Origin: Spirometra erinaceieuropaei
Taxonomy: Eukaryota > Platyhelminthes > Cestoda > Diphyllobothriidea > Diphyllobothriidae
DNA length: 64,000 nucleotides
NCBI GenBank assembly: GCA_902702965.1
Contig: CACRXP010000702.1
Coordinates: 164,660 to 228,659 of the forward strand
Reading direction: 5' to 3'
The notes beneath the pieces were generated by a model. The model was not told where the DNA came from. It did no database searches and worked only from the letters and a program-made list of their open reading frames with translations. Positions within the stretch are counted from its first letter, which is position 1; each line of letters opens with the position of its first letter. Shown here piece after piece: positions 32,990-44,772 of this stretch. The translations under genes and the position numbers were made by a program.

Positions 32990-34256
32990 CCTTATTCAGA
33001 AATGTAACAAGCAAAACACTAACAGTTTCATCAAAATATCGACATTTATATGGGCGCTCCGACGTGCATTCATAATCGAAGGATGGAGTCAAAAAGCGAG
33101 CAAAAAACAGTGGAAAAGGCCTCAAGGTATAGAGGAAGGCATGTTCTTACGTTTACGGTAGAAAAATATTGGTATGAACGTGGAAGAAACGGCCAAAGGT
33201 GTGAAATTTTTACTTTGTCTCACCGTGCAAAAATGAAAAGTACACATAGATCCGTCAACGGAGTGCAGTAATAAAACACTTCTTAAAGAGGCAACCTATT
33301 ACCGAAAGTATTATTATTGAATGGAGGTATACCTGATGCTGACCTTCGTTATGGACAGCCCTTTCTCTCGAAAATGAAGTTTTGTGTTTGAATGTATCTT
33401 CACATGTGACCTTAACGACCATCTTCGTGAAAAGGAGCGGCAAAACTCTCACTAATGCGATAAATACCTTCAATAATAACCTTATTTTACAGTCCTCAAC
33501 AGGCAAGTAATTCATAATCATTCTTTATGGACGATCGGGAGGAAACACTGAAAATCATGAAGTATTCAAAAACATTTCGAGGCCGATCTGAAACACAAAG
33601 AAAAGTGTAGATTACTTTAACGGAAGGAAAGTTCTCTCTATTAACACAAAATGGAATGCTTACGACCACGCCTGTCAGATCTATTTAAACTTATTAGGCA
33701 CGGACTGGAATCACGGCATGAACCTTATGAAAGCTTTTGTTTCTACGAAGTCCCTATCGGTGAAGTCAAGCAAAATCCAGCGTCCCTTGTTGAACCCCAT
33801 CTCATTTAACTCAAAAGTTTAAAGGATAACACGAAACGCGGGAAAACTGTTTTGGAATCTACACCCAGAATGTAGGCAGTTGGGAAACCATCAAATATGA
33901 AATCACACTAATTATTAAAAGATATGTAGTTTTAAACATCACTGAAACGATATTATTAGACATTTCTGTATTTGAACTTTGATATTTACTACGTTTTGGT
34001 AGGAGAATACATTCTCTACATAAACAAACGAAGTTTACTAAATTAAGGCCATTTCTGGCGTTTTTGGGATATTACGATTTTATGAAACAAATCGGGCTTT
34101 CTATACAGCGCAACAAGGTCTTTACAATTTTTTATGTTTTTAATGCTCTTAAACTTGTACTCAATTACCATAGACGTTGGACTCAAGAAATAGTGTCGGT
34201 TTGCGAGAGGTTGGCAATCATTCGTAATTTTCGACACATTTCATGAGTTAGATCGC
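32990..34256 (+). repeat. shared 1.25-kb block, left-arm copy
   Basis: Counterpart of 5365-6640 and of 47281-48545 (reverse). Short ORFs such as 33050-33271 and 34064-34246 translate similarly in the mirror copy only because the DNA is similar; stops differ. Confidence 0.65.
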
Positions 34257-34880
34257 TAACTGAAGTGCCAAATGGCCAAAAAACTCTCCCTAGGCAGAAG
34301 GTTCCCCAAAGTTTTGGAGAAAACTGTTGACAGCGAGTGGTTATTGCCTACTTGGAACAATTACTGCTGATAACCTCAAAAATCTTAAATCCGTTTGCAG
34401 GGAACATGTTTACGACCATGCATAGAGTTGGGGAAAATACCACCTTGTAGTCGACGTGAACCAAATTCTATGCCACGAATAAAAGTAGGCTATGCCTTGT
34501 TCACCTATTATGTCTAATCCCCCTAGGATGATCCTTGGTTAAACGGTTTACCTCTTCTTGTAAATATGAAATGACCGTGTGCAGTTTCATAATAGGCAAA
34601 GAAACTTTGTGACGTCAATAAATCCTGCACGTATTGCCACCTTCGCGATGCTCATGTATCAAAATGCATGACGGCATTGAAAATCAACGGAAAAAATTCG
34701 CGCCAATTAAGTTTATGCGGTTAGCAGTCGGTGGATAAAAGGTAACTTCCTTGAATCAACACGGTAATATCAGCCTCACGATCTCCTAACCGGCAAAATC
34801 TACCCATTAAGTGCAGGTATAGTTCCGTCAACACGAGCGAAATTCGTGTTGGCCAACGCATGAATGTGTGTTTGCCAAAT
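34257..34880 (+). repeat. orphan promoter block, copy 2
   Basis: Degenerate small-gene promoter at 34408-34489 (GTTTACGACCATGCATAGAG, then AATAAAAGTAGG). Followed by TTATGTCTAATCCCC, a possible lost exon 1, then CAATAAATCCTGCACG. Mirrored by 46660-47270. Confidence 0.55.
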
Positions 34881-35010
34881 GGCCAAAACTCTCCCTTATT
34901 TGAGAAACCACTCCCTATTTTTGAAAAAATTGTTGATACCGATTGAGCATTGCATACTTGGAATATTGTCAGCTGATCACTCGACCAACCTTAATCCGTT
35001 TATAGGAAAC

Positions 35011-35092
35011 TTGTTTACTACCATGCATAGGGTCGGAGCAAACACGAACTTGTATCCAACGTAAACAAGCTTCCAGGCCATGAATATAAATA
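35011..35092 (+). promoter_or_regulatory. gene C proximal promoter
   Basis: TTGTTTACTACCATGCATAG, CAACGTAAACAAGCTTCC and TATAAATAGG. The TATA box is at 35085-35092, 67 nt before the ATG. Confidence 0.8.
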
Positions 35093-35151
35093 GGTAGCGC
35101 TAACAGATAGACCTCTGAACAACGGTTTCCTTCACAGCCAGAATCATCAGC

Positions 35152-36765
35152 ATGTCAGGTACGATTCGCGTCTATGCTGATTTCTCAAACATCATGAACA
35201 GTACAAAGACGTTGAAGTCCATTTACTGATCACAATGTATGAAAAAACTTATTAATATTGCATAGTCTACGTAAATCTATCGGAGAAACTGATTTCACGG
35301 GATTTTCGCGTTCATCGACATTGCAACTAGAATCGCTTTTAAAGGAACCGTAGATTGCATCTCATTTAAACAAGGCTTTCCGATGGACTTTATCATGCCA
35401 AATTCTGCTTTAGCTACTGTTCCGCTTTATCCCACATAGCAAACCAACTGGCTGCTACTTTCCAGAAACACATACAGTAGATGTGCTAACTCATGAAAAT
35501 TTAAATGAAAATTTCGAAATGCGTTCTCGTTTCGAAAAGATAAATTAACTATTGTTGTTTAACTAATCGTTATGCAGCATAAATCTATAATGATCCGGGT
35601 ATGTCAGGGGGTCGGCTTGCGAAAGAACTTATTTTCGGCTGCCTGCAACATCTAAACCCTGCAAAAAATGACTACTAAATTAGCATGCAATTTTCTCATT
35701 GATTTTCCATGCCCCTGAAAATTCAATTATATTTCATGGAAAACGTGCATAAAAATATTCAGTATTTTACTTATTCGGTAGAAAATCACGTCTTCTTCAA
35801 ATTTTATTTTCGGAAGAAGGATATAATTCGGTTTTAAAAAAGTTTCTAATTGTGAGATTTTTAATACCGTTAAATGGCCGTTCATGAACCGGCATGTATC
35901 TGCATTTACGAATGTGTCCTGTACAGTTAACAATATTGCTCAAATCCACTGCTTAATTTTATGAACCTCATATCGTCTCCTCATAACACCGTAGAGAAAT
36001 GCATGGTTTTCCGTACACAGAAAACATACAGCTTGTCGTTTTGAAAACCTGAATGCAAGTGTAACAGCAGGTTGGGTTAAGAAGTATTCGGGGATTAGGA
36101 AAGTTTTTTAAAACCGAATTATACACTTTTTGAGTATGAAGTTGAAAGAGGACGTGATTTTCTACCGAATCAGTAAAAGAATGAATATATATTTTACGCA
36201 CGTTTACTATGAAATATGATTGAATTATCAAAGGCATCTAAAATCAATGAGAAAAGTGCATGCTAATTTAGTAGTCATTTATTGCAGGCTATAGATCCTG
36301 CATGCAGACGATAATAAGTTCCCTCAATAGCCGACACCCTGCGATAACTGGATCAATATAGATTTATGCTGCATCATGATTAGTTTTAGAACAATACTTA
36401 ATTTATCTTTTCGAAACGAAAACGCATTTCGAAATTTTCGTTGACATTTCACGAGTTAGCACATCTACCGTATCTGTCCGATAATTCATCGGGATATTTC
36501 CCAGAAAATGGGCTAACATGCGTCACTGGTTTATATTGGTACCTGCTGCTTCAAGCATAATATTCAGCAAATCATATTTTTTCCAGACGAACTTCCCATC
36601 CAGCAGGCCGAGGTGGACGTCGCTGTGGATCCCAAGGTCCAGAAACCGAAGTCGTCGACGGAGGAGGAACAGGTCGCAGCGGTCGAGGAGACCGGCGAGG
36701 TCGCCGCCAAGGCGATCATCACCTCTGAACAGGCCACAGAGGAGGTCGAACGGGCGCAGGAATAG
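35152..36765 (+). CDS. acidic small protein family, copy C (two exons)
   Basis: Exon 1 is 35152-35158 (ATGTCAG, donor GTACGA). The 1428-nt intron holds a complete 1-kb MITE (35473-36472) and ends in ATATTTTTTCCAG. Exon 2 is 36587-36765. The product is 61 residues with copy-specific Val (VDVAVDP), Ile (KAIITS) and the family's only Arg (VERAQE). Its promoter, intron, MITE and 3' UTR pair with copy D in the opposite arm, yet its central TEEEQVAA matches copy B in the same arm. No known domain; strongly acidic, Cys-free. The large intron insertion should be spliced out if the donor GTACGA is used. Confidence 0.78.
35473..36472. mobile_element. fold-back MITE in intron of gene C
   Basis: Ends TACAGTAGATGTGCTAACTC and the near-inverse GAGTTAGCACATCTACCGTA. 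The interior is palindromic almost to the centre: TCGGTAGAAAATCACGTC at 35774 pairs with GACGTGATTTTCTACCGA at 36152. TA flanks both ends. No transposase. Confidence 0.75.
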
Positions 36766-36792
36766 GCCTGCCCATGTAGTCCCCCCCCTTTG

Positions 36793-36798
36793 AATAAA
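36793..36798 (+). terminator. gene C polyadenylation signal
   Basis: AATAAA 27 nt after the stop. The downstream TACATCTTGCCTCATCCGTC is shared exactly with copy D. Confidence 0.75.
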
Positions 36799-37050
36799 TT
36801 ACATCTTGCCTCATCCGTCCGTCTTCCTTCGTCCTTATTCATAGGGCTCTTAGTTGAAATACTTGACATGGGTGTAGTTAGATAAAGAACTTCCGATCAG
36901 AGATAATTAGAATTTTATTAGCCTTGGAGTTGAGCGTATTTGAGCGTATATTTCCAGATCGGTTTACCAAGACGATAAGCACCAGGAGACAGGTCATTCC
37001 TATTTTCATATATCATCAATTTCGTCAGTATTAATTCTCAGTCGCACAGA

Positions 37051-37215
37051 TTAATCGTTCAGATCTTATTTCGTAGCCGTACCTGCAGTTGACAAGCCCC
37101 AGTATAACTCTAACCCCTAACCACAACCCCTCACCCCTAACCGCAATCCCTAACACTAACCCCTACTAAAAACCACTTACAGGCACGACTACGAAGAAAG
37201 ACCATGCAGATTAAA
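37051..37215. mobile_element. small TIR element enclosing telomere-like repeats
   Basis: Imperfect inverted ends (TTTCGTAGCCGTACCTGCAG against CACTTACAGGCACGACTACG) enclose 37108-37167, a run of CCCTAA-like units (CTAACCCCTAACC, CCCTAACACTAACCCC). TTAGGG is the usual animal and flatworm telomere unit. The mirror copy is at 44323-44487. Confidence 0.45.
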
Positions 37216-37722
37216 TTCCATTTTTCTAGTGCTATTGGCATTTCACAGATAACGCGGTTCGAATATGGTCCCGGAACTCGGGCCAATTATTGTGAATATA
37301 TTGGACGTATTCGGAAAGCGCGTTTTATTGAATGTTTTGATTGAATATCACGGCAACTATGAGATATTCGGTTGGACATTGTTGTCAGCTACGCGTTCAT
37401 CTTTCAAAGTTGCATTAATTAATTAACTCGTAGCCACTGCTGAGTTGAGTATTGCGTCGAGCATCTGAATTAGAATTTATGTTGGTAGTATTTTCATATT
37501 TAATATTTAAGTTAATGCAATTTAATATTTAAATACGTACTGTGTTTCCGGCACCTATGCAATCTTGAATTTTTGCAACTATTCCGCCAAAGCAAGTGCA
37601 CTTTGAATAAATAATCTTGCGAACCTTCAGGCGGAACTAGAGAAGCTTTTCCCAACTTTACACGGCGTCACATCATCCGAAGTAAATAGTTGAACGGCTA
37701 TGTGAGGGTTTGGTAGATCTAA

Positions 37723-37906
37723 GCAGAATGGTATTACCAACAAAGACAAGGGAGACTGTCGGTAATACCATTCTGCCTATATATCATGCGCCGCTGCGCG
37801 GCTGCTGGTTGGGCTCGAGAGAGAGCCCTTAAAGCACAACGGAACAATTGAGTTCCGTATGAACAATCGGTGAGCGTCCCCTACCATTGTTTGGTATATC
37901 GTTATG
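37723..37906 (+). repeat. SINE body fragment with 16-bp hairpin
   Basis: GCAGAATGGTATTACC (37723-37738) and GGTAATACCATTCTGC (37761-37776) form a perfect stem around AACAAAGACAAGGGAG.... The following CTCGAGAGAGAGCCC to CAATCGGTGAGCG is the tRNA-Arg-like SINE body without its head. Confidence 0.65.
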
Positions 37907-38268
37907 CGTAATTGTACTTAGTAGAATGTACCAGCTGACATATGCTGTTCAAATACGCAATCCTCACATCAATACTATAGGTACCAGGCCCCAGCCAGCT
38001 GGTCGGAGAAAGAAGCTAGAAGAATAAATCAACGTCCGAAGTCAACGAACGAACACATGTGATACTTTCGGGTACAAGGCGCAGTGAGATTGCGTCATTT
38101 TAAATCTCATTGAAAGTGCTACATTCGGCAGGCTGTATGGTCAAAAAGAACTCGTGCAGAGCCAACGACAGGGAATGGTTTAGGCAATCCACTGGACGAC
38201 TGTTTCAATGTAGTTGAGTCTATCACAGTATTGCGAATACATCAAATTTTTCAGACAATTCCAGCACG

Positions 38269-38866
38269 TACAATATTTGGGTCAACTTCTGAAATGTCAG
38301 CCGAAATTCCGAAATGCGTTTAAATTTCGAAAAGATTGACTAAATGGGGTTTCAAAACCGATCATCCTATAGCAATTTCTATAATACTTCAATTACCTCA
38401 GGATGCCGGCTTTCGAATAAACTTCTTTCCGGCTGCATGCAACGACTATTCTCTGTAAAAATGACTACTTGGGTAGCATGCATTTTTTCACTGATTTTTG
38501 ATGCCATTAGAAATTAAATTATATTTTAGGAAAACATGCCTAACAATATATGTTATTCTGTTCTTTTGGTAGAAAATTACGTCTCCTTCGAGATTTATAC
38601 TCGAAGTAGGTGTAGAATTCGGTTTTCAAAATCGTTTTTTATTGTGAAATTGTTTAATATCGTGAAATGAGCGCTCGTAAAACGACATGTCTTTGCATTT
38701 AAAAAAGGGCTTGCAAGTTAACAATAGGGCTCCTGAGCTAACTGAATTAGCATAGAATTAAACCGGTAGAGGATTATTTACACAACCCTACTTAATTACT
38801 CTTTATGAAAGGAAAACACGTTTCGGAATTTCGATTGACATTTCATGAGTTAGTCGACCTATTATA
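38269..38866. mobile_element. fold-back MITE in inner left arm
   Basis: Left end TACAATATTTGGGTCAACTT, right end the approximate inverse ending ATTATA. The interior shares TCAGGATGCCGGCTTTCGAA and CATGCATTTTTTCACTGATT with the other copies. Confidence 0.65.
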
Positions 38867-39209
38867 GGTAGCGAACTCACTGAGCAGAATTCGCACGCAT
38901 CGCAACAAATCGCCGGAACGTGTCCTATTTAAGCGGGTTCAAACTATGGCTGTTGGCTAATAAAACAAAAAAAAATGAGGAAAAATTGAAAATCTTTTTC
39001 TCAGACAGCCAGTGAGAACCCTCATTAAAAATTGGTCTTTTGGTCCAGTCCTATGTCAGAAGCAAGGTAAAATGTAGCATACCTATTTTTCATCGGAAGA
39101 TGACAGGATAACACGCCATACTCAGAAGTCGTGTCAGCGCGCTTCACACGCGTCTAAGCATGGCGGCACGAATTTCAAGGTAAAATTTCCAGCCATCACA
39201 ACCTACTGC

Positions 39210-39244
39210 CTGATGAAGTCTAGGGCGTAAACACGTCTCAGAAA
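39210..39244 (+). ncRNA. hammerhead-like motif in inner left arm
   Basis: CTGATGAAGTCTAGGGCG, then TAAACACGTCTCAG. The CUGAUGA box is intact and the GAAAC box is changed to TAAAC. It lies about 900 bp upstream of the Penelope-like coding remnant, where such elements carry terminal repeats with hammerheads. Confidence 0.4.
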
Positions 39245-40044
39245 ACAAATTAGACAGAATCCATTTGGCACGTCGTCCACATGGGGCGTAATCTGCATAT
39301 TTCTCAACCAAAACAAATGAAATTATTGGACGGATATTTCGGCGTCCGTTAGAGATGAAATAGGTCAGAAAATGTGCTGGCCGAATTTACGCAGCGTTGC
39401 AACCTTTTAATAAAAAGATAATTTACCAAAACAAAGAGACTGAATTAACTGCTTATAGAAGTTCGACCATTTGAAGTAGCCGGAGATTTGAGCTCGAATG
39501 TCAATCACAATGGACGTGTTCTTCCCTGCGGCGAAAAAACATCCGTTTGCATTGTATTTAAAATACCAATGTCCTTATGGTTCACGTTTACATCTAGGCG
39601 GCAACCGTCTCGAAAAGAACCTTTCCATTGTCCATTTTATTAGCTAAACCTCATGCGACTTCATGCGCGATCAGCGGATCTGAGCTCTAGGTCAGAAATT
39701 CTGTCCTCAAACATCTCTTCTGTAATAAGCCAGGTTCATATGCCTCACACATTATGTCACAAGATCGTTTAGAGAACAAGGTTCACCGCCTCCCGAAATG
39801 AGCATGTAAATATGTGCACATAGGACTAACAGCTAAATACCGACACAAACAAGAAAGACATGGATTAAGTTATTTTTGGTTGATCTGTCCTTGTCAACGG
39901 ATCCTCATCGCATGTGTCGGGATTCCTTTCCCTTTAAGTGAATGGCAAATCCAGCAAGTCCTTTTTGCACCTACAAATAGAAACGGCTTCCACTACATGC
40001 AGAACGCTTTTACGAGGGCCTCTCATATCTCACACCAGTGAGCC

Positions 40045-40933
40045 CACAATAAATGCGGTGATTCCCAGTTCTGGCGTTTGCCACTCCGACGACGATAGTT
40101 TGACAGCCGTGCACGATGGTTTCCGCCGTTAATAGCAAAGAGGCGAGCTTATGGAGGCGGTTCAGCTGAAGAAGATGCTATCGCCGGAACAGGACGCTTT
40201 TTGACACGGCGTCTTTAGATCGTCCCATGAACGCATCACCAGAAACAGGTGCCAAACCGGTAACCAAGTGAAAACGAGGTACTTTGAGCCCATGAGGGCG
40301 AGAACGATACAAAATTACTTCAGCAGAGGGAGGCCAAATGCACGTGCGAACAGAGAGAGAGAGATTCGAAAATTGGTACTGCAGCAAGCTGTTTTGTCTA
40401 ATGTTATCTGAAGACGAAAAACTAGTGCACAACCTTTCGTCAAAGCACCTAGCAGAGAACAAATGCATGTGTTTAGGCGTGAGGCCGCATTTCACACAGC
40501 TGACGCCAAATCTGCCAACATGATTGCAGCAGTGGAGTCAGTCCTCGGCCAGACGGAATCGACAGACGCAACGGATAGCCTTATTAGACAGCTAGCGTCA
40601 TTCAACCTCATAGCTTTCTGGCCAAGGGAAATGCCTTCGTAGGTCGAACGCGATGCACAAAAGAAACTCTAAGCCGACAGATCTATCATCGTTGTGCCTG
40701 CGAACAAGGGGCGTACCACTGTCGTACTGGTCAGGGCGTCCTACCGTCAGGAGGCCAAGATATTACTGGAGGATCGCCAGTTCTATGTCCCATGCGTAAC
40801 CGACCCCGCGAAAACGTTGACACGCGAAATCAGTGCAAAGTCATTGGCAATTGAGAGCTCAGGTGCAAATAAAGGACCACGCAGATCCCAGGAAATTGGT
40901 CTCAGGGAAAAAAATTGCGAAAGGAGCGACTGA
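40045..40933 (+). pseudogene. Penelope-like element N-terminal fragment, plus strand
   Basis: The segment from about 40130 reads MEAVQLKKML. Further on REAAFHTADAK and a conserved QTEST stretch precede the RT entry motif PANKGRTTVVLVRASYRQEA and LLEDRQFYVP (40694-40800), characteristic of Penelope-like RT starts (usually PADKGRSTVV). The frame is broken by stops and ends near 40933, so palm and endonuclease are absent. It converges on the copy at 40934-41493. Confidence 0.75.
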
Positions 40934-41493
40934 ATAATTGAGAAATGTTTGCGCAGTGTCTGGTATATTTATACAATGCGTCTGTCGATTCCGTCTGGCC
41001 GAGAATTGAATCTACTGCTGCAAGCATTTTGGCATATTTAGCGTCAGCTGTGTGAAATGCGGCCTCCCGCATATAAACCTGCATAAGTTTCTCTGCCAGG
41101 TCCTTTGTGCACTAGGTTTTCGTCTTAAGAAGTCATTTGAAAAAACAGCTTACTCCGCTCTCTGACCGCACGTGCATTTGGCCTCCCTCTGCTGAAGTAA
41201 TGTTGTATCGTTCTCGCCCTCATGGGCTCAAAGTACCTCGATTTCTCTTGGTCACTGCTTTGGCACCTGACTCTGGTGATGCGTTCGAGGGAGAATCTAA
41301 AAACGTCGGGTCAAAAAGCCTCTTGTTCCGATGACAGCATCTTCTTCAGCTGAACCGCCTCCATAAGCTCGTCTCTTTGCTACTAACGGCGGATAACATC
41401 GTGCACGGTTGTCGAACTGTCGTCGTCGGAGTGACTGAATGCGGAACTGAGAATCACCCGTAATGACCGATTCTTAACCCTGCCTTTATTGTA
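40934..41493 (-). pseudogene. Penelope-like element N-terminal fragment, minus strand
   Basis: The reverse complement aligns to 40045-40640 with roughly 85% identity judged by eye, plus an indel near 41450. The ORF at 41084-40902 gives REAAFHTADAKYAKMLAAVD, then GQTEST. It stops before the PADKGR-like motif. The two halves face each other at the palindrome centre. Confidence 0.75.
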
Positions 41494-42671
41494 GGCTCAC
41501 TGGTGTGAGATATGAGAGGCCCTCGTAAAAGCGTTCTGCATGTAGTGGAAGCCGTTTCTATTTGTAGGTGCAAAAAGGACTTGCTGGATTTGCCATTCAC
41601 TTAAAGGGAAAGGAATCCCGACACATGCGATGAGGATCCGTTGACAAGGACAGATCAACCAAAAATAACTTAATCCATGTCTTTCTTGTTTGTGTCGGTA
41701 TTTAGCTGTTAGTCCTATGTGCACATATTTACATGCTCATTTCGGGAGGCGGTGAACCTTGTTCTCTAAACGATCTTGTGACATAATGTGTGAGGCATAT
41801 GAACCTGGCTTATTACAGAAGAGATGTTTGAGGACAGAATTTCTGACCTAGAGCTCAGATCCGCTGATCGCGCATGAAGTCGCATGAGGTTTAGCTAATA
41901 AAATGGACAATGGAAAGGTTCTTTTCGAGACGGTTGCCGCCTAGATGTAAACGTGAACCATAAGGACATTGGTATTTTAAATACAATGCAAACGGATGTT
42001 TTTTCGCCGCAGGGAAGAACACGTCCATTGTGATTGACATTCGAGCTCAAATCTCCGGCTACTTCAAATGGTCGAACTTCTATAAGCAGTTAATTCAGTC
42101 TCTTTGTTTTGGTAAATTATCTTTTTATTAAAAGGTTGCAACGCTGCGTAAATTCGGCCAGCACATTTTCTGACCTATTTCATCTCTAACGGACGCCGAA
42201 ATATCCGTCCAATAATTTCATTTGTTTTGGTTGAGAAATATGCAGATTACGCCCCATGTGGACGACGTGCCAAATGGATTCTGTCTAATTTGTTTTCTGA
42301 GACGTGTTTACGCCCTAGACTTCATCAGGCAGTAGGTTGTGATGGCTGGAAATTTTACCTTGAAATTCGTGCCGCCATGCTTAGACGCGTGTGAAGCGCG
42401 CTGACACGACTTCTGAGTATGGCGTGTTATCCTGTCATCTTCCGATGAAAAATAGGTATGCTACATTTTACCTTGCTTCTGACATAGGACTGGACCAAAA
42501 GACCAATTTTTAATGAGGGTTCTCACTGGCTGTCTGAGAAAAAGATTTTCAATTTTTCCTCATTTTTTTTTGTTTTATTAGCCAACAGCCATAGTTTGAA
42601 CCCGCTTAAATAGGACACGTTCCGGCGATTTGTTGCGATGCGTGCGAATTCTGCTCAGTGAGTTCGCTACC

Positions 42672-43269
42672 TATAATAGGTCGACTAACTCATGAAATGT
42701 CAATCGAAATTCCGAAACGTGTTTTCCTTTCATAAAGAGTAATTAAGTAGGGTTGTGTAAATAATCCTCTACCGGTTTAATTCTATGCTAATTCAGTTAG
42801 CTCAGGAGCCCTATTGTTAACTTGCAAGCCCTTTTTTAAATGCAAAGACATGTCGTTTTACGAGCGCTCATTTCACGATATTAAACAATTTCACAATAAA
42901 AAACGATTTTGAAAACCGAATTCTACACCTACTTCGAGTATAAATCTCGAAGGAGACGTAATTTTCTACCAAAAGAACAGAATAACATATATTGTTAGGC
43001 ATGTTTTCCTAAAATATAATTTAATTTCTAATGGCATCAAAAATCAGTGAAAAAATGCATGCTACCCAAGTAGTCATTTTTACAGAGAATAGTCGTTGCA
43101 TGCAGCCGGAAAGAAGTTTATTCGAAAGCCGGCATCCTGAGGTAATTGAAGTATTATAGAAATTGCTATAGGATGATCGGTTTTGAAACCCCATTTAGTC
43201 AATCTTTTCGAAATTTAAACGCATTTCGGAATTTCGGCTGACATTTCAGAAGTTGACCCAAATATTGTA
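42672..43269. mobile_element. fold-back MITE in inner right arm
   Basis: Mirror of 38269-38866, identical in the parts compared. Confidence 0.65.
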
Positions 43270-43631
43270 CGTGCTGGAATTGTCTGAAAAATTTGATGTA
43301 TTCGCAATACTGTGATAGACTCAACTACATTGAAACAGTCGTCCAGTGGATTGCCTAAACCATTCCCTGTCGTTGGCTCTGCACGAGTTCTTTTTGACCA
43401 TACAGCCTGCCGAATGTAGCACTTTCAATGAGATTTAAAATGACGCAATCTCACTGCGCCTTGTACCCGAAAGTATCACATGTGTTCGTTCGTTGACTTC
43501 GGACGTTGATTTATTCTTCTAGCTTCTTTCTCCGACCAGCTGGCTGGGGCCTGGTACCTATAGTATTGATGTGAGGATTGCGTATTTGAACAGCATATGT
43601 CAGCTGGTACATTCTACTAAGTACAATTACG

Positions 43632-43815
43632 CATAACGATATACCAAACAATGGTAGGGGACGCTCACCGATTGTTCATACGGAACTCAATTGTTCCGTT
43701 GTGCTTTAAGGGCTCTCTCTCGAGCCCAACCAGCAGCCGCGCAGCGGCGCATGATATATAGGCAGAATGGTATTACCGACAGTCTCCCTTGTCTTTGTTG
43801 GTAATACCATTCTGC
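43632..43815 (-). repeat. SINE body fragment, right-arm mirror
   Basis: Mirror of 37723-37906, including the 16-bp hairpin. Confidence 0.65.
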
Positions 43816-44322
43816 TTAGATCTACCAAACCCTCACATAGCCGTTCAACTATTTACTTCGGATGATGTGACGCCGTGTAAAGTTGGGAAAAGCTTCTCTA
43901 GTTCCGCCTGAAGGTTCGCAAGATTATTTATTCAAAGTGCACTTGCTTTGGCGGAATAGTTGCAAAAATTCAAGATTGCATAGGTGCCGGAAACACAGTA
44001 CGTATTTAAATATTAAATTGCATTAACTTAAATATTAAATATGAAAATACTACCAACATAAATTCTAATTCAGATGCTCGACGCAATACTCAACTCAGCA
44101 GTGGCTACGAGTTAATTAATTAATGCAACTTTGAAAGATGAACGCGTAGCTGACAACAATGTCCAACCGAATATCTCATAGTTGCCGTGATATTCAATCA
44201 AAACATTCAATAAAACGCGCTTTCCGAATACGTCCAATATATTCACAATAATTGGCCCGAGTTCCGGGACCATATTCGAACCGCGTTATCTGTGAAATGC
44301 CAATAGCACTAGAAAAATGGAA

Positions 44323-44487
44323 TTTAATCTGCATGGTCTTTCTTCGTAGTCGTGCCTGTAAGTGGTTTTTAGTAGGGGTTAGTGTTAGGGATTGCGGTTA
44401 GGGGTGAGGGGTTGTGGTTAGGGGTTAGAGTTATACTGGGGCTTGTCAACTGCAGGTACGGCTACGAAATAAGATCTGAACGATTAA
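44323..44487. mobile_element. telomere-like TIR element, right-arm mirror
   Basis: Reads as GGGGTTAGTGTTAGGGATTG, then GGTTAGGGGTGAGGGG. Same inverted ends as the left copy. Confidence 0.45.
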
Positions 44488-44739
44488 TCTGTGCGACTGA
44501 GAATTAATACTGACGAAATTGATGATATATGAAAATAGGAATGACCTGTCTCCTGGTGCTTATCGTCTTGGTAAAATAGTTTGGAAATAAACGCTCATAT
44601 ACTTTCAATTTCAAGGCTAATAATATTCTAATTAGCTCTGGTCGGACAATCTTTAGCTAACTGCACCCATGTCGAGTATTTCAACGAAGAGCCTTATGGA
44701 TAAGGACGAAGGAAGACGGACGGATGAGGCAAGATGTAA

Positions 44740-44745
44740 TTTATT
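44740..44745 (-). terminator. gene D polyadenylation signal
   Basis: AATAAA (TTTATT on the plus strand), 27 nt after the gene D stop. Confidence 0.75.
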
Positions 44746-44772
44746 CAAGGGGGGGTGACTACATGGGCAGGC

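Larger units (their letters stand above)
36963..40044. repeat. inner palindrome arm, left, apparently identical to right
   Basis: No mismatch or length change to 41494-44575 in any segment compared (for example 37201-37260, 37381-37440, 38041-38100, 39301-39360, and a 9-base A run at 38967-38975). Identity stops sharply at 36963, where GGTTTACC faces GGTAAAAT, and at 40045. It holds no gene, only the small elements listed below. Confidence 0.85.
41494..44575. repeat. inner palindrome arm, right
   Basis: Reverse complement of 36963-40044, with no gene content of its own. Mirrored elements: hammerhead-like motif 42294-42328, MITE 42672-43269, SINE fragment 43632-43815, telomere-like element 44323-44487. 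Confidence 0.85.

Noticed and set aside
39814..40041. 75-codon ORF conserved perfectly in both arms (mirror 41497-41724)
   Set aside because: Conservation is explained by the identity of the whole inner arms; no motif, and it lies in the presumed untranslated part of a Penelope-like element.
36963..44575. Palindrome as a pure sequencing hairpin artefact
   Set aside because: The centre is imperfect (about 15% divergence with indels) and the outer arms differ, which a simple read-back artefact would not produce; a local assembly copy of the inner arms is still possible and is raised as a check.
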